A stretch of 64,000 nt of DNA, taken from positions 1 to 64,000 of the forward strand of contig LADN01000089.1 in assembly GCA_000961585.1 (NCBI GenBank). Reading direction: 5' to 3'. The notes under the pieces are model-generated. The model was not told where the DNA came from. It did no database searches and saw only the letters and a list, made by a program, of their open reading frames with translations. The stretch comes from Peptococcaceae bacterium BRH_c4a. GTDB taxonomy: Bacteria; Bacillota; Desulfotomaculia; Desulfotomaculales; Desulfocucumaceae. The translations under genes were made by a program, and so were the position numbers. Positions 1 to 8,755 of the stretch are shown in pieces (within the stretch, counting starts at the first letter, position 1; every line of letters begins with the position of its first letter).

Positions 1-714
1 ATCGTCACCGGCGACACCATCACCCTGACCGGCAAAAAGGGAGACACCTATGTTTCTGCGGCGTATACCGTGGCTGCCGGCACCGGCACCGTCGGAAGTT
101 TCCTGGAATGGGTCAGCGATCAGTTCGCCATCAGCGCCAGCGGAAAAGTGGAAATCAACGCCAGCGGTGCGATCTACGTATCGGGCCAGGGCGGAACCAA
201 CTACGACCTGGGCGCCATCACCTTGACGGTCAAGGACAGCAGCGGCAACATCCGCAACTCGGCCACCGAGGATCTCTCCGCCCTGGAAAAAATAAGAAGC
301 GCCCAGGACAAACGGACGGACGGCACCAACATCCTGGCCATCGGGGCGAACAACGGCCAGACTCTGGAAATCAATGTTGCAGACATGCAGGCCATAGCCC
401 TGGGCATAAACGGGCTGAAGGTGGAGACCCAGTCCCAGGCCAATATTTCCATTAAGATTGTCGACTCGGCCATCACCCTGGTATCCACCGAGCGGTCCAA
501 GCTCGGCGCCTATCAGAACCGCCTGGAACACACCATCAACAATCTGGGCACCTCGTCCGAGAACCTGGCGGCAGCCGAGTCCCGGATCCGCGACGTGGAC
601 ATGGCCAAAGAGATGATGGAGTTCACCAAGATGAACATCCTGACCCAGGCCGCCACCGCCATGCTGGCCCAGGCCAACCAGCAGCCCCAGGGAGTTCTCC
701 AGTTGCTCCGGTAA
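1..714 (+). CDS. fliC: Flagellin, C-terminal part (5' end outside window)
   Basis: The reading frame is open from base 1, so the gene starts upstream. The last ~140 residues are the conserved flagellin C-terminal D1/D0 region: SALEKI..., a heptad-rich helix around STERSKLGAYQNRLEHTINNL, then ENLAAAESRIRDVDMAKEM and the terminal helix ending in LLR. The preceding ~95 residues are Ser/Thr/Gly/Ala-rich beta-type sequence, typical of the variable, surface-exposed D2/D3 part that is usually glycosylated. It polymerises into the filament outside the cell. The genes that follow encode a Maf glycosyltransferase and pseudaminic acid synthesis, so this flagellin is the likely glycan acceptor (inference). 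Confidence 0.96.
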   Translation: MVTGDTITLTGKKGDTYVSAAYTVAAGTGTVGSFLEWVSDQFAISASGKVEINASGAIYVSGQGGTNYDLGAITLTVKDSSGNIRNSATEDLSALEKIRSAQDKRTDGTNILAIGANNGQTLEINVADMQAIALGINGLKVETQSQANISIKIVDSAITLVSTERSKLGAYQNRLEHTINNLGTSSENLAAAESRIRDVDMAKEMMEFTKMNILTQAATAMLAQANQQPQGVLQLLR

Positions 715-726
715 CAAAAAACAACG

Positions 727-760
727 GTAAAGAGTGGCGGTTATAACCGCCACTCTTTAC
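727..760. terminator. Perfect 34-nt palindrome after flagellin
   Basis: A perfect inverted repeat with arms GTAAAGAGTGGCGGTTA lies 12 bases after the flagellin stop and ends 10 bases before the next start codon. It has no spacer and only a short TTAAA tail, so it is a weak intrinsic terminator or an mRNA-stabilising hairpin. A role in keeping flagellin mRNA more abundant than the downstream message is inference. Confidence 0.6.
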
Positions 761-770
761 TTAAAGGCAG

Positions 771-1307
771 ATGAGTATGGCATACAGATACAACCTGTTC
801 AGTTTTGCCGGCAGGGGCGAATACTGGAAGTTTTTAATATCCGCAGTGGAGGACGACCGGCAGTATTTTTTAGCGGACCGGAGTTGTCTTTCCGGGAATG
901 CAATCAAAAACGGGGTTTCAAGCGGTACTTTTAACGGACAACAGGTATTGACACAGGACTACCTGGAAAATATTCTAATAATACATTCCGGTTTCGAAGG
1001 CGTCGCCGCTGAAATAAACGGCGTTGTCAGCAAATTTTTTGCGGGCAACTCATTCTCATGGATCAGCGACACACTGCCGACCATCGAAAAGATGCAGCGG
1101 TTAACGGATCTGTACGGGCCGTGCCTGCCGGACTTCGGGGATCTCCTGGCCCTGCTTAAAGATGCGCTGCGGCACATGCGGGGAAACGATCTCTACGCCT
1201 TTTGCGACACCCTGTTTCTTGTGCGCCGTTACCTTCAAAAATACATGGATCTTATCGGGCGGGACATTCAATGCCTGAGGGAATTCGGGTGCTTTGAAAA
1301 TGCATGA
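771..1307 (+). CDS. Hypothetical protein between flagellin and Maf
   Basis: 178 residues; I do not recognise the family. There is no signal peptide or membrane segment. The N-terminal half is mixed, and the C-terminal half (from about LPTIEKMQRLTDLYG to the end) looks helical, with an aromatic- and arginine-rich stretch. The ATG at 771 follows an AAAGG-like site 4-5 bases upstream. The 3' end overlaps the maf start by 14 bases, which suggests translational coupling. Position suggests an accessory role in flagellin handling or glycosylation, such as a chaperone or Maf partner. This is guilt by association only. Confidence 0.7.
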   Translation: MSMAYRYNLFSFAGRGEYWKFLISAVEDDRQYFLADRSCLSGNAIKNGVSSGTFNGQQVLTQDYLENILIIHSGFEGVAAEINGVVSKFFAGNSFSWISDTLPTIEKMQRLTDLYGPCLPDFGDLLALLKDALRHMRGNDLYAFCDTLFLVRRYLQKYMDLIGRDIQCLREFGCFENA

Positions 1308-3069
1308 TGAGCTTACTGAAAAAATTATTTCACTGGCCGGTTCTCTTCCAAAGGATGAAATCCAGAAGCGGCTTGACGAATGCCTGCTCAACCGGCAGTA
1401 CGGCAGCCGCCTGGCGCCGGAGCGGGAGGCGGACACTTGGGCCGGGGCTTTTTACGACCCGGACAAAGAAGTGTTTCTGGTCATCGGCACAGGCAGGCTC
1501 CACTACCACAAAGAGCTGATCAAAAGGCTGAAAAAATCGCAGACACTTTTTATCCTGGACTGGAAGCTGCCTCTAATCGCCGCGGCTCTGGCTGACGGGA
1601 TGGATCCCGACGCACGGCCAACCATCATGTTCCGCTTTTTGCGAAGCTTTCCGGAAATGATGCTGTCCATCATGGGAATCTTCGACCGCTATCTTACCAG
1701 GCCGATTAAATTCGCCATAATTCCGCCGTATCAATTTATGTTTCCGGAAGAATCGGAAAAAATACAGACCCAGTTAAAGGAATTCATTACCATAAATCTC
1801 GTCCGATCGGTAACCATTGAACTGTTCGGACTGGAATGGACCACCAACATCCACAGGAATCTGCCTCACATGCTGCAAAGGGGCGTTCCGTTCAAACACC
1901 AGGCCGGGCAATTTCAAAATGTTCCGGCGGTGGTGGTCTCGGCCGGCCCGTCACTGGAAAAAAATATTCACCTGCTGCCGGAATTATATGATAAAGCGGT
2001 GATCATAGCCGCCGGATCGTCCATTGAAACCTTGGTGAAGGAGTACAACATTAAACCTCACTTTTTGGCCTCCTTCGACGCCGGTGCGGGCAATTACCCC
2101 CACTTTCAGCGCCTGGACACCAAGCCGCTGAGGCTTATCTTTACCGGCGACATCTACCCGCGCATTTTAGAAGAGTTTGAGGGAATCCTGATTCCCGTGG
2201 AGGCTTCAAGCAAGCAGACATATGACTTATACAAGAGTTACGGGGCACCGACTCTGGGAGAGGCCAAGGTGGGGCCCTCGGTGGCTAATTTTGCGCTGGA
2301 CATCGCCGTCCAACTGGGCTGCAACCCGGTTGTCCTGATCGGTCAGGACCTGGCGCTGCGGGACGGCAAATCCCATGCCAGTGGTAATTACTACTGTACG
2401 GATGTCGGCGCTGAAGACCTGTCCACCTTTATCCAGGTCAAGGGAAATGTGGATGAATTTGTATACACCAGCAAGTCCTGGCTGACCATGTTAAAGTTTT
2501 TTGAAGATCAGATCAAGTCCTACGGGCAGCAGACCATCATCAACGCCACCGAGGGCGGCGCCTTTATCCAGGGCACCATGGTCATGCCGTTGCGGGAAGT
2601 TATTGACCAGTACATGACCGAGCGGCGCAAGGTGGAGGAAAAAATAAGCTCTGCTTTGAAAAAGCCCCCTGAGGTTGGCGGGCCGGTGGAAGAAATACTG
2701 TCCAAAGTGCTGGCGGAAGCGCAAAAAATTTCGGTGCTTATAAACCGGACCCTGCCTGAAATAGACAGATTGCTGATAAAACTGAAGAACGGCACGTTAA
2801 AGCAAAAAAATCAAAAAATGATCGGATATATCAAGAAAAAAGAGGACCAATTGCTGGCCTCTGAAGTTTATAAGCATATCATAAGAACCATTATATACGG
2901 CCGGATTTTTTATTATGAAAGGCATTATTCCCGTTTGTCCGCCGAACAGCCCCGCAATGTGGAACTGTGGGTGGCGGAGTACCAAAAAATTCTTTTTGAA
3001 AGCGCCAGGGACGCCTTAAACGTCTACCTGGAAGAAGTCAGTCCGGCAACCGGTAACACAGACTTTTAA
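1294..3069 (+). CDS. Maf-type motility accessory factor, DUF115 glycosyltransferase
   Basis: 591 residues, close to the usual 600-650 of Maf proteins. The central DUF115/MptE-like domain is clear from about residue 205: VPAVVVSAGPSLEKNIHLL, then VIIAAGSSIETL, FLASFDAG and, further on, GQDLALRDGKSHASG. Maf proteins transfer nonulosonic acids such as pseudaminic acid from CMP to Ser/Thr of flagellin in the cytoplasm (known for the family). The C-terminal ~130 residues are helical. The start is TTG 1294; an in-frame ATG at 1300 is an alternative. The complete pseudaminic acid gene set lies directly downstream, fitting a flagellin glycosyltransferase. Confidence 0.9.
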   Translation: MKMHDELTEKIISLAGSLPKDEIQKRLDECLLNRQYGSRLAPEREADTWAGAFYDPDKEVFLVIGTGRLHYHKELIKRLKKSQTLFILDWKLPLIAAALADGMDPDARPTIMFRFLRSFPEMMLSIMGIFDRYLTRPIKFAIIPPYQFMFPEESEKIQTQLKEFITINLVRSVTIELFGLEWTTNIHRNLPHMLQRGVPFKHQAGQFQNVPAVVVSAGPSLEKNIHLLPELYDKAVIIAAGSSIETLVKEYNIKPHFLASFDAGAGNYPHFQRLDTKPLRLIFTGDIYPRILEEFEGILIPVEASSKQTYDLYKSYGAPTLGEAKVGPSVANFALDIAVQLGCNPVVLIGQDLALRDGKSHASGNYYCTDVGAEDLSTFIQVKGNVDEFVYTSKSWLTMLKFFEDQIKSYGQQTIINATEGGAFIQGTMVMPLREVIDQYMTERRKVEEKISSALKKPPEVGGPVEEILSKVLAEAQKISVLINRTLPEIDRLLIKLKNGTLKQKNQKMIGYIKKKEDQLLASEVYKHIIRTIIYGRIFYYERHYSRLSAEQPRNVELWVAEYQKILFESARDALNVYLEEVSPATGNTDF

Positions 3070-3089
3070 AGAAGGCATGGGGCGTATTT

Positions 3090-3968
3090 ATGAAACTGGG
3101 CCTTGGCGCCGTACAGTTTGGAATGGATTACGGCATAGCAAACCGGGAAGGGCGGACCCAGCCGAAAGAGACGGCCAGAATACTGGCGGCGGCGGCCCAA
3201 AGCGGAGTGCGCATTCTGGATACAGCCGCTCTTTACGGGAACAGCGAAGATGTTTTGGGCCGCTTCCTCCCCCGGCGACACCCTTTTTCCATCGTCACCA
3301 AGACGCCGGGGTTCGGAAGCGACTGCCCCGGCAAGGACAATGCCCGGCTGCTGGAGGACACCTTTCACCGATCCCTGGCCAGACTGGGACAGCCGTCGGT
3401 CTACGGTCTGCTTGTCCATCAGGCCGATGACCTGCTGGCCCCGGACAGCGGCCTGATCATGGAGAGGATGCTGTCCCTGAAACGGCGCGGTCTGGTGGAA
3501 AAAATAGGCGTTTCCGTCTATACCGGCCGGCAGATCGACCAAATGCTGGACAACTATCCGCTGGATTTGATCCAGTTGCCGATCAACGCCCTTGACCAAA
3601 GGCTGCTTTCCGGCGGTCACCTGGCAAGGCTGAAAAAGGCCGGAGTGGAAATTCACGCCCGGTCTGTGTTCCTTCAGGGGCTGCTGTTGATGGACCCGGA
3701 TACACTGCCTTCTTACTTTGACCCGGTCAGGGATTGCCTCAGAAATTATCATCGGACAATCCGCCGCTGGGAAATGACGCCGGTTGAGGCCGCCTTGGGA
3801 TTTGTGGCCGGACTGGAGGAAATCGACGTGGTAATCTGCGGCGTGAATAACCACCGGCAGTTGCAGGAACTGGCCGCCCAGACGCAGAAGCCGGTTGACA
3901 GAAAAAAATTCTCCCGATTCGCTGTGACTGACGAGGACATATTGAATCCGTCTTTGTGGAGGCTTTAA
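3090..3968 (+). CDS. Aldo/keto reductase in the glycan locus
   Basis: 292 residues with the aldo/keto reductase TIM-barrel pattern. It begins MKLGLGAVQFGMDYG; the catalytic Asp/Tyr are in LDTAALYG (about residues 43-48), the Lys in IVTKTPG and the His in LLVHQAD, so the catalytic tetrad is complete. NAD(P)H-dependent carbonyl reduction is expected; the substrate is unknown. Such reductases are found in surface-sugar loci but are not part of the six-step pseudaminic acid pathway. Together with the class III aminotransferase downstream it may make a modified nonulosonic acid or a side group (inference). Confidence 0.85.
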   Translation: MKLGLGAVQFGMDYGIANREGRTQPKETARILAAAAQSGVRILDTAALYGNSEDVLGRFLPRRHPFSIVTKTPGFGSDCPGKDNARLLEDTFHRSLARLGQPSVYGLLVHQADDLLAPDSGLIMERMLSLKRRGLVEKIGVSVYTGRQIDQMLDNYPLDLIQLPINALDQRLLSGGHLARLKKAGVEIHARSVFLQGLLLMDPDTLPSYFDPVRDCLRNYHRTIRRWEMTPVEAALGFVAGLEEIDVVICGVNNHRQLQELAAQTQKPVDRKKFSRFAVTDEDILNPSLWRL

Positions 3969-4003
3969 AAAATCAAGTTCTGTTTTAAGGATGGTAGTCT
4001 TTT

Positions 4004-4765
4004 ATGATTTTAGCCATTCTCCAGGCAAGGGTCTCTTCAACCCGGCTCCCCGGAAAAGCGCTTATGCCCCTCCTGGGCAAACCAATGCTGATTAGGCAAA
4101 TCGACCGGGTTCGGCGCGCCGGACTGATTGACCGGCTGCTGGTGGCCACCAGCAGCGACGCCTCGGACGATCCCCTTGAGAAGCTTTGCCTGGAAAACGG
4201 CATTGTTTGTTTCCGGGGCAGTATGGACGACGTGCTGGACAGGTTTTACCAGGCAGCCAAACCCGGTAAGCCGGACCACGTGGTCCGGCTTACCGGGGAC
4301 TGCCCCCTGACCGACCCGCGCCTGATTGACCGGGTGATTGCCTTCCACCTGCGGGGTGGTTTTGACTACACCAGCAACACGGTGAATCCCACCTTCCCGG
4401 ACGGGCTGGATGTGGAGGTTCTCCGCTTTTCCTGCCTGCGGCAGGCCTGGGAAGAGGCAAAACTGCCCTCCCAGCGGGAACATGTCACCCTGTTCCTGCA
4501 CCGCCATCCCGAACGGTTCAGTATAGGCAGCCTGAAAAACGGGTCCGATCTTTCATCGCTGCGCTGGACGGTGGACGAGCCGCCAGATTTTGAGCTGGTG
4601 ACCAGGATTTACGAGGCGCTGTACCCGTCGAACCCGGAATTCGCCACTGAGGACATCCTGGCCCTGCTGGCCGGAAACCCCCGGCTTATGGACATTAATG
4701 CCGGATATCAGCGCAACGCCGGGCTGCAAAAATCACTGCTGGAAGATGAAAGAGGGAAGGAATAA
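4004..4765 (+). CDS. pseF: Cytidylyltransferase (SpsF/PseF type), CMP activation of nonulosonic acid
   Basis: 253 residues. The N-terminus ILAILQARVSSTRLPGKAL is the nucleotide-binding signature of the SpsF/acylneuraminate cytidylyltransferase family; the LTGDCPLTDPRLIDRVI block carries the metal-binding acidic residues. The family couples the 2-keto-3-deoxy sugar acid to CMP from CTP, giving the Maf donor. Neighbouring pseG, pseH and pseI support activation of pseudaminic acid as the specific job. It resembles SpsF of the Bacillus spore-coat polysaccharide operon more than the short epsilonproteobacterial PseF, but plays the equivalent step. The next gene starts two bases after its stop. Confidence 0.85.
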   Translation: MILAILQARVSSTRLPGKALMPLLGKPMLIRQIDRVRRAGLIDRLLVATSSDASDDPLEKLCLENGIVCFRGSMDDVLDRFYQAAKPGKPDHVVRLTGDCPLTDPRLIDRVIAFHLRGGFDYTSNTVNPTFPDGLDVEVLRFSCLRQAWEEAKLPSQREHVTLFLHRHPERFSIGSLKNGSDLSSLRWTVDEPPDFELVTRIYEALYPSNPEFATEDILALLAGNPRLMDINAGYQRNAGLQKSLLEDERGKE

Positions 4766-4767
4766 AA

Positions 4768-6057
4768 ATGTCGGAACGTTACCGCCTTTCAGAGGAAATG
4801 CTGGCCAGGGCGCTGAACACCATCCCCCTTGGCACCCAGACCTTCAGCAAGAGCTGGACCCAATACCCCCTGGGTGTTTCACCCTACTTTGTGCAAAGGG
4901 GGCTGGGCAGCCATGTCTGGGACATAGACGGCAATGAATATATTGATTTCGTCAACAGCCTTGCGGCTATAACCCTGGGCTATAACGACCCGGACGTGAC
5001 CGCCGCCGTCCGTGCGCAATTGGAGGAGGGAGTAATTTTTTCCCTGCCCCATTCCCTGGAAATCAGGGTGGCTGAAAAAATTGCAGAGATGGTGCCCTGC
5101 GCGGAAATGGTACGCTTCGGCAAGAACGGATCCGACGCCACCACCGGGGCGGTTCGCCTGGCCCGGGCCTATACCGGTCGGGAACACGCAGCCGTGTGCG
5201 GCTATCACGGCTGGCAGGACTGGTACATCGGATCCACCGTCCGCCACCTCGGCGTCCCCAAGGCAACCCGGGAATTGACGCACGCCTTTGACTATAATAA
5301 TATAGATTCATTACATAACATATTCAATATATGGCCGGGTCAGGTAGCAGCGGTCATCCTTGAGCCAATGAACGCCGCCGAGCCGGAAAGCAGCTTTTTG
5401 GAAAACGTCAGGGAACTGGCGCATAAAAACGGGGCGGTGCTGATTTTTGACGAGATCATAACGGGATTCCGCTACGCCAACGGCGGCGCCCAGGAATATT
5501 TCGGCGTTATCCCGGATCTTGCCACATTCGGCAAGGGGCTGGCCAACGGCTACCCGGTATCCGCCGTGGCCGGTCGGGCCGATATCATGCGACTGATGGA
5601 GGATGTCTTTTTCTCTTTCACCTTCGGCGGTGAAGCCCTTTCCCTGGCGGCGGCCCTGGCCACCATGCACAAGCTGCAGCGGTGCCCCGTCATTGAAACC
5701 ATGTGCAGCCAGGGCCGCAAAGTATTGGATGGGACCCGGGCGCTGATTGACCGCCACGGGATAGGCGATGTAATTTCCCTGTCCGGCCACCCGGCCTGGT
5801 CATTTCTGCTGTTTAAAGACGCCGGACCCTACAGCCAGTGGGAGATAAAAACGCTGTTCCTGCAGGAGATGTTTGCCCGGGGCATCCTGATCCTGAGCAC
5901 ACACAACATCAGTTACTCCCACAGCGATGCCGATATTGCCGTGCTTTTTGACGCCTATGACGAAGTGTTCCCTATTATAAAGGACGCCGTCATCAATTCT
6001 GCCCTGGACCGTTACCTCCGCTGCCGGCCTCTTGAGCCGTTGTTCAAAATCCGTTAA
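4768..6057 (+). CDS. Class III PLP aminotransferase (HemL-like) in the glycan locus
   Basis: 429 residues, usual length for the class III aminotransferase/glutamate-1-semialdehyde aminomutase family. Visible motifs: VWDIDGNEYIDFVNSL near the N-terminus, GKNGSDATTGAVRLARAYTG for PLP phosphate binding, LIFDEIITGFR with the PLP-interacting Asp, and the Schiff-base lysine in DLATFGKGLANG. A strong AGGGAAGGA site precedes the ATG. True heme biosynthesis is unlikely because the gene sits between pseF and pseG and no other heme gene is present. It more likely aminates a keto-sugar or a small precursor of a glycan substituent (inference). Confidence 0.85.
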   Translation: MSERYRLSEEMLARALNTIPLGTQTFSKSWTQYPLGVSPYFVQRGLGSHVWDIDGNEYIDFVNSLAAITLGYNDPDVTAAVRAQLEEGVIFSLPHSLEIRVAEKIAEMVPCAEMVRFGKNGSDATTGAVRLARAYTGREHAAVCGYHGWQDWYIGSTVRHLGVPKATRELTHAFDYNNIDSLHNIFNIWPGQVAAVILEPMNAAEPESSFLENVRELAHKNGAVLIFDEIITGFRYANGGAQEYFGVIPDLATFGKGLANGYPVSAVAGRADIMRLMEDVFFSFTFGGEALSLAAALATMHKLQRCPVIETMCSQGRKVLDGTRALIDRHGIGDVISLSGHPAWSFLLFKDAGPYSQWEIKTLFLQEMFARGILILSTHNISYSHSDADIAVLFDAYDEVFPIIKDAVINSALDRYLRCRPLEPLFKIR

Positions 6058-6080
6058 GACCTTGGTTGGTGATCAAGACC

Positions 6081-7142
6081 ATGGATGTCGTTTTTCGTGT
6101 CGATGCTTCCGTACAAATGGGAACCGGTCATCTAATGCGCTGCCTCACCCTGGCGGACGGCCTGCGGGCAAAAGGCGCCGAAAAAATATACTTTGTCTGC
6201 CGCTTACCGCCGGGCAATCTCTGTCAGTACCTGGAAAGCAAAGGCCATGTTGTTTATCGCATGCCCTGTTCACCTCAGTGGCTGGAAACCGACGCCGAAG
6301 ATACCAGAACCCTGTTAGCGGGGATAGGCGGAATAAACTGGCTGGTGGTGGACCACTACGCCCTGGACAGCCGGTGGGAAACTCAAATGCGGCCCTACGC
6401 CAGAAAAATAATGGTTATCGACGATCTGGCGGACCGCCCCCACGACTGCGACCTGCTGCTGGACCAAAATCTGTACGAAAACATGGAAACCCGCTACCGG
6501 GGGCTGGTTCAGGAACACTGCCGGCAGCTTTTGGGGCCGAAATATGCTCTGCTGCGCCCGGAATTCAGGGACGTGCGAAAAAACCTGAGAAAGCGCGACG
6601 GCGCCGTTCACCGCATACTGGTCTTTTTTGGCGGCAGCGACCCCACCAACGAGACCGCCAAGGCGCTGGAGGCGGTACGGATGATCAAACGGCCCGATAT
6701 TCACCTTGATGTGGTGGTGGGCGCCGCCAACCCCCATCAGAATCAGATAAAGAAACTGTGCTCCACCCTGCCCAACACTGCTTACTTTTGCCAGGTGAGC
6801 AACATGGCAAAACTGATGGCAGAGGCGGATCTGGCCATAGGCGCCGGGGGAACGGCCACCTGGGAGAGATGTTTTCTGGGACTCCCATCCATAACCATGA
6901 TCGTCGCCCGAAACCAGGCCGACACCACCGCAGCCGTTGCGGCGCACGGCGCGGCCTGGAACCTTGGGTGGAGCGGCGGCGTCAGTCCGGATCGTCTGGC
7001 GGATTCAGTCAAAATGGCGCTGGACAGCCCTGCGCTGCTGAGATACATTGGGCTGAACGCCATGCGGATAATGGGAAACGGGCCATTTTATAAAAGTGCG
7101 GTAGTACAGGCCATTATGGGGGACGACAATGCCGTGGCGTAA
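6081..7142 (+). CDS. pseG: UDP-sugar hydrolase of pseudaminic acid synthesis
   Basis: 353 residues from ATG 6081, chosen because the family starts with a short strand followed by RVDASVQMGTGHLMRCL, seen directly here; an upstream TTG at 6066 is possible. PseG removes UDP from UDP-2,4-diacetamido-2,4,6-trideoxy-altropyranose (known role). It is a GT-B type fold, with the N-domain motif VVDHYALDSRWE, the IDDLADRPHDCDLLLDQN block and the C-domain nucleotide site around AIGAGGTATWERCFLGLPS. It overlaps pseH by 14 bases. Confidence 0.92.
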   Translation: MDVVFRVDASVQMGTGHLMRCLTLADGLRAKGAEKIYFVCRLPPGNLCQYLESKGHVVYRMPCSPQWLETDAEDTRTLLAGIGGINWLVVDHYALDSRWETQMRPYARKIMVIDDLADRPHDCDLLLDQNLYENMETRYRGLVQEHCRQLLGPKYALLRPEFRDVRKNLRKRDGAVHRILVFFGGSDPTNETAKALEAVRMIKRPDIHLDVVVGAANPHQNQIKKLCSTLPNTAYFCQVSNMAKLMAEADLAIGAGGTATWERCFLGLPSITMIVARNQADTTAAVAAHGAAWNLGWSGGVSPDRLADSVKMALDSPALLRYIGLNAMRIMGNGPFYKSAVVQAIMGDDNAVA

Positions 7143-7689
7143 AAATTACCGGACCAGGCCCATAGAAGAGGCCGACCTGGAAAAAGTGCTGGCATGGCGC
7201 AACTCCGACCGCATCCGGTCGGTTATGTTCACCGATCAGGTTATTGACATGAACGAACACCGGGCTTGGTTTGAAAGTTTGAGCCGTGAAAACACAGCCA
7301 TTTGTATGGTCTTTGAATTTCAGGGACGCCCGGTGGGAGTAGTCAACATTGTCCGGATCGACAGGTATAACAATAAGTGCTCCTGGGGGTTTTACCTGGG
7401 GGAGGTTGATGTGCCCTGCGGTACCGGCGCAGCGATGGGATTTCTTGCCCTGGAGCATATTTTTGAGGTGTTGGGCATCCGCAAATTGCTGGCCGAGGCG
7501 CTGGCTCTCAACAGGCGGAGTGTCAATTTCCATAAAAAGCTGGGCTTTGTTGAAGAGGGGCTTTTGGTCGGGCATGTATTAAAAAACGGCGTTTATGAAG
7601 ATGTCGTCACCATGGCCCTTTTCAACAAAGACTGGAAAAACTCAAAGAGCAGATTGGAGAAATTATGCTGGGGCGGCATGGTAAAATGA
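7129..7689 (+). CDS. pseH: GNAT N-acetyltransferase of pseudaminic acid synthesis
   Basis: 186 residues with GNAT features: YRTRPIEEADLEKVLAWRNSDRIR at the N-terminus, the strand GVVNIVRIDRYNNKCSWGFYLG, and LLAEALALNRRSVNFHKKLGF, the typical acyl-CoA domain C-terminal part. PseH acetylates the 4-amino group of the UDP-altrosamine intermediate using acetyl-CoA (known). The start overlaps the pseG end by 14 bases and the stop overlaps the next start as ATGA, so the three genes are very likely translated as a coupled unit. Confidence 0.9.
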   Translation: MPWRKNYRTRPIEEADLEKVLAWRNSDRIRSVMFTDQVIDMNEHRAWFESLSRENTAICMVFEFQGRPVGVVNIVRIDRYNNKCSWGFYLGEVDVPCGTGAAMGFLALEHIFEVLGIRKLLAEALALNRRSVNFHKKLGFVEEGLLVGHVLKNGVYEDVVTMALFNKDWKNSKSRLEKLCWGGMVK

Positions 7690-8741
7690 TGAATGAGATA
7701 TTGATTCAGGACAAAAAGATTGGCCCCAACCACCCTCCTTTGATCATCGCCGAAATGTCCGGCAATCACAACCAGTCCCTGGAACAGGCGCTGGAAATCG
7801 TGGAAGCGGCGGCAAAGGCAGGGGCGCATGGGCTGAAGATTCAGACTTATACCGCCGATACCATGACACTGGATATCGACGGCGGCGAATTTTTCATTGC
7901 TGATCCGGAAAGTCTGTGGAAGGGCGATTCCCTTTACAGCCTTTACCAGCAGGCCTGTACACCATGGGAGTGGCACAAGCCGGTTTTTGACCGCTGCCGG
8001 GAACTGGGACTAATCTGCTTCAGCACCCCCTTTGATGAAACAGCGGTGGACTTCCTGGAATCACTGGGTTTCCCCTGCTACAAAATCGCTTCTTTTGAAA
8101 ACACAGACCTCCCCCTGATCGAAAAAGTGGCCGCCACCGGCAAACCCGTGATCATTTCCACCGGCATGGCCACAGCGGCCGAGTTGGACGAAACCGTCCG
8201 CACCGCCCGGAAAGCCGGCTGCTGCGATTTGATTTTACTGAAGTGCACCAGCTCCTACCCGGCTTCGCCTGAAAACACCAATATCCTCACCATCCCACAC
8301 ATGCGCGACCTTTTCCAGTGTCAGACCGGTTTGTCCGACCACACCATGGGCATCGGAGCAGCCCTGGCCAGCGTTGCTTTAGGGGCCACGGTAATTGAAA
8401 AACACCTTACTTTGTCCCGGGCCGGCGGAGGGGTGGACGCCGCCTTTTCCATGGAACCGGAAGAAATGCGGACGCTGGTGGTTGAGAGTGCAAGGGCTTG
8501 GCAGGCGCTGGGTAAAATCAGTTACGGCCCCGCAGAGAAAGAACAAGCCTCGCTTAAATTTCGCAGGTCCCTATACATTACACAAGACCTGCGGACTGGG
8601 GACACTCTGACCGCTGAAAACCTGAGACGCATCAGGCCGGGCTTCGGCCTGCCGCCCAAATACTATGAAATCTTGCTGGGTAAAAAAGTCAGGCGAGACA
8701 TAAAAAAAGGCACACCAGTCAGCTGGGATATATTAATTTAA
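7686..8741 (+). CDS. pseI: Pseudaminic acid synthase (NeuB family)
   Basis: 351 residues. PseI condenses the 2,4-diacetamido hexose with phosphoenolpyruvate to form pseudaminic acid. NeuB-family features: PLIIAEMSGNHNQSLEQALEI, the HGLKIQTYTADTMTLD segment, CFSTPFDETAVDFLESL, YKIASFEN and GLSDHTMG; the C-terminal part (from about FRRSLYITQDLRTGD) is the SAF/antifreeze-like domain. The motif order and the SGNHNQ form favour PseI over sialic acid synthase. The start at 7686 makes an ATGA overlap with pseH; a GGGGCGG site lies 9-14 bases upstream. Confidence 0.93.
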   Translation: MMNEILIQDKKIGPNHPPLIIAEMSGNHNQSLEQALEIVEAAAKAGAHGLKIQTYTADTMTLDIDGGEFFIADPESLWKGDSLYSLYQQACTPWEWHKPVFDRCRELGLICFSTPFDETAVDFLESLGFPCYKIASFENTDLPLIEKVAATGKPVIISTGMATAAELDETVRTARKAGCCDLILLKCTSSYPASPENTNILTIPHMRDLFQCQTGLSDHTMGIGAALASVALGATVIEKHLTLSRAGGGVDAAFSMEPEEMRTLVVESARAWQALGKISYGPAEKEQASLKFRRSLYITQDLRTGDTLTAENLRRIRPGFGLPPKYYEILLGKKVRRDIKKGTPVSWDILI

Positions 8742-8755
8742 TGAGGTACATGAAA

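Noticed and set aside
3066-3854. 262-codon open frame antisense to the aldo/keto reductase gene
   Set aside because: Shadow of a clear gene with a complete catalytic tetrad on the plus strand; the antisense product resembles nothing.
4768-6057. Glutamate-1-semialdehyde aminomutase for heme synthesis
   Set aside because: Family resemblance is real, but the gene is embedded between pseF and pseG and no other tetrapyrrole gene is nearby, so a sugar-related aminotransferase is more likely.
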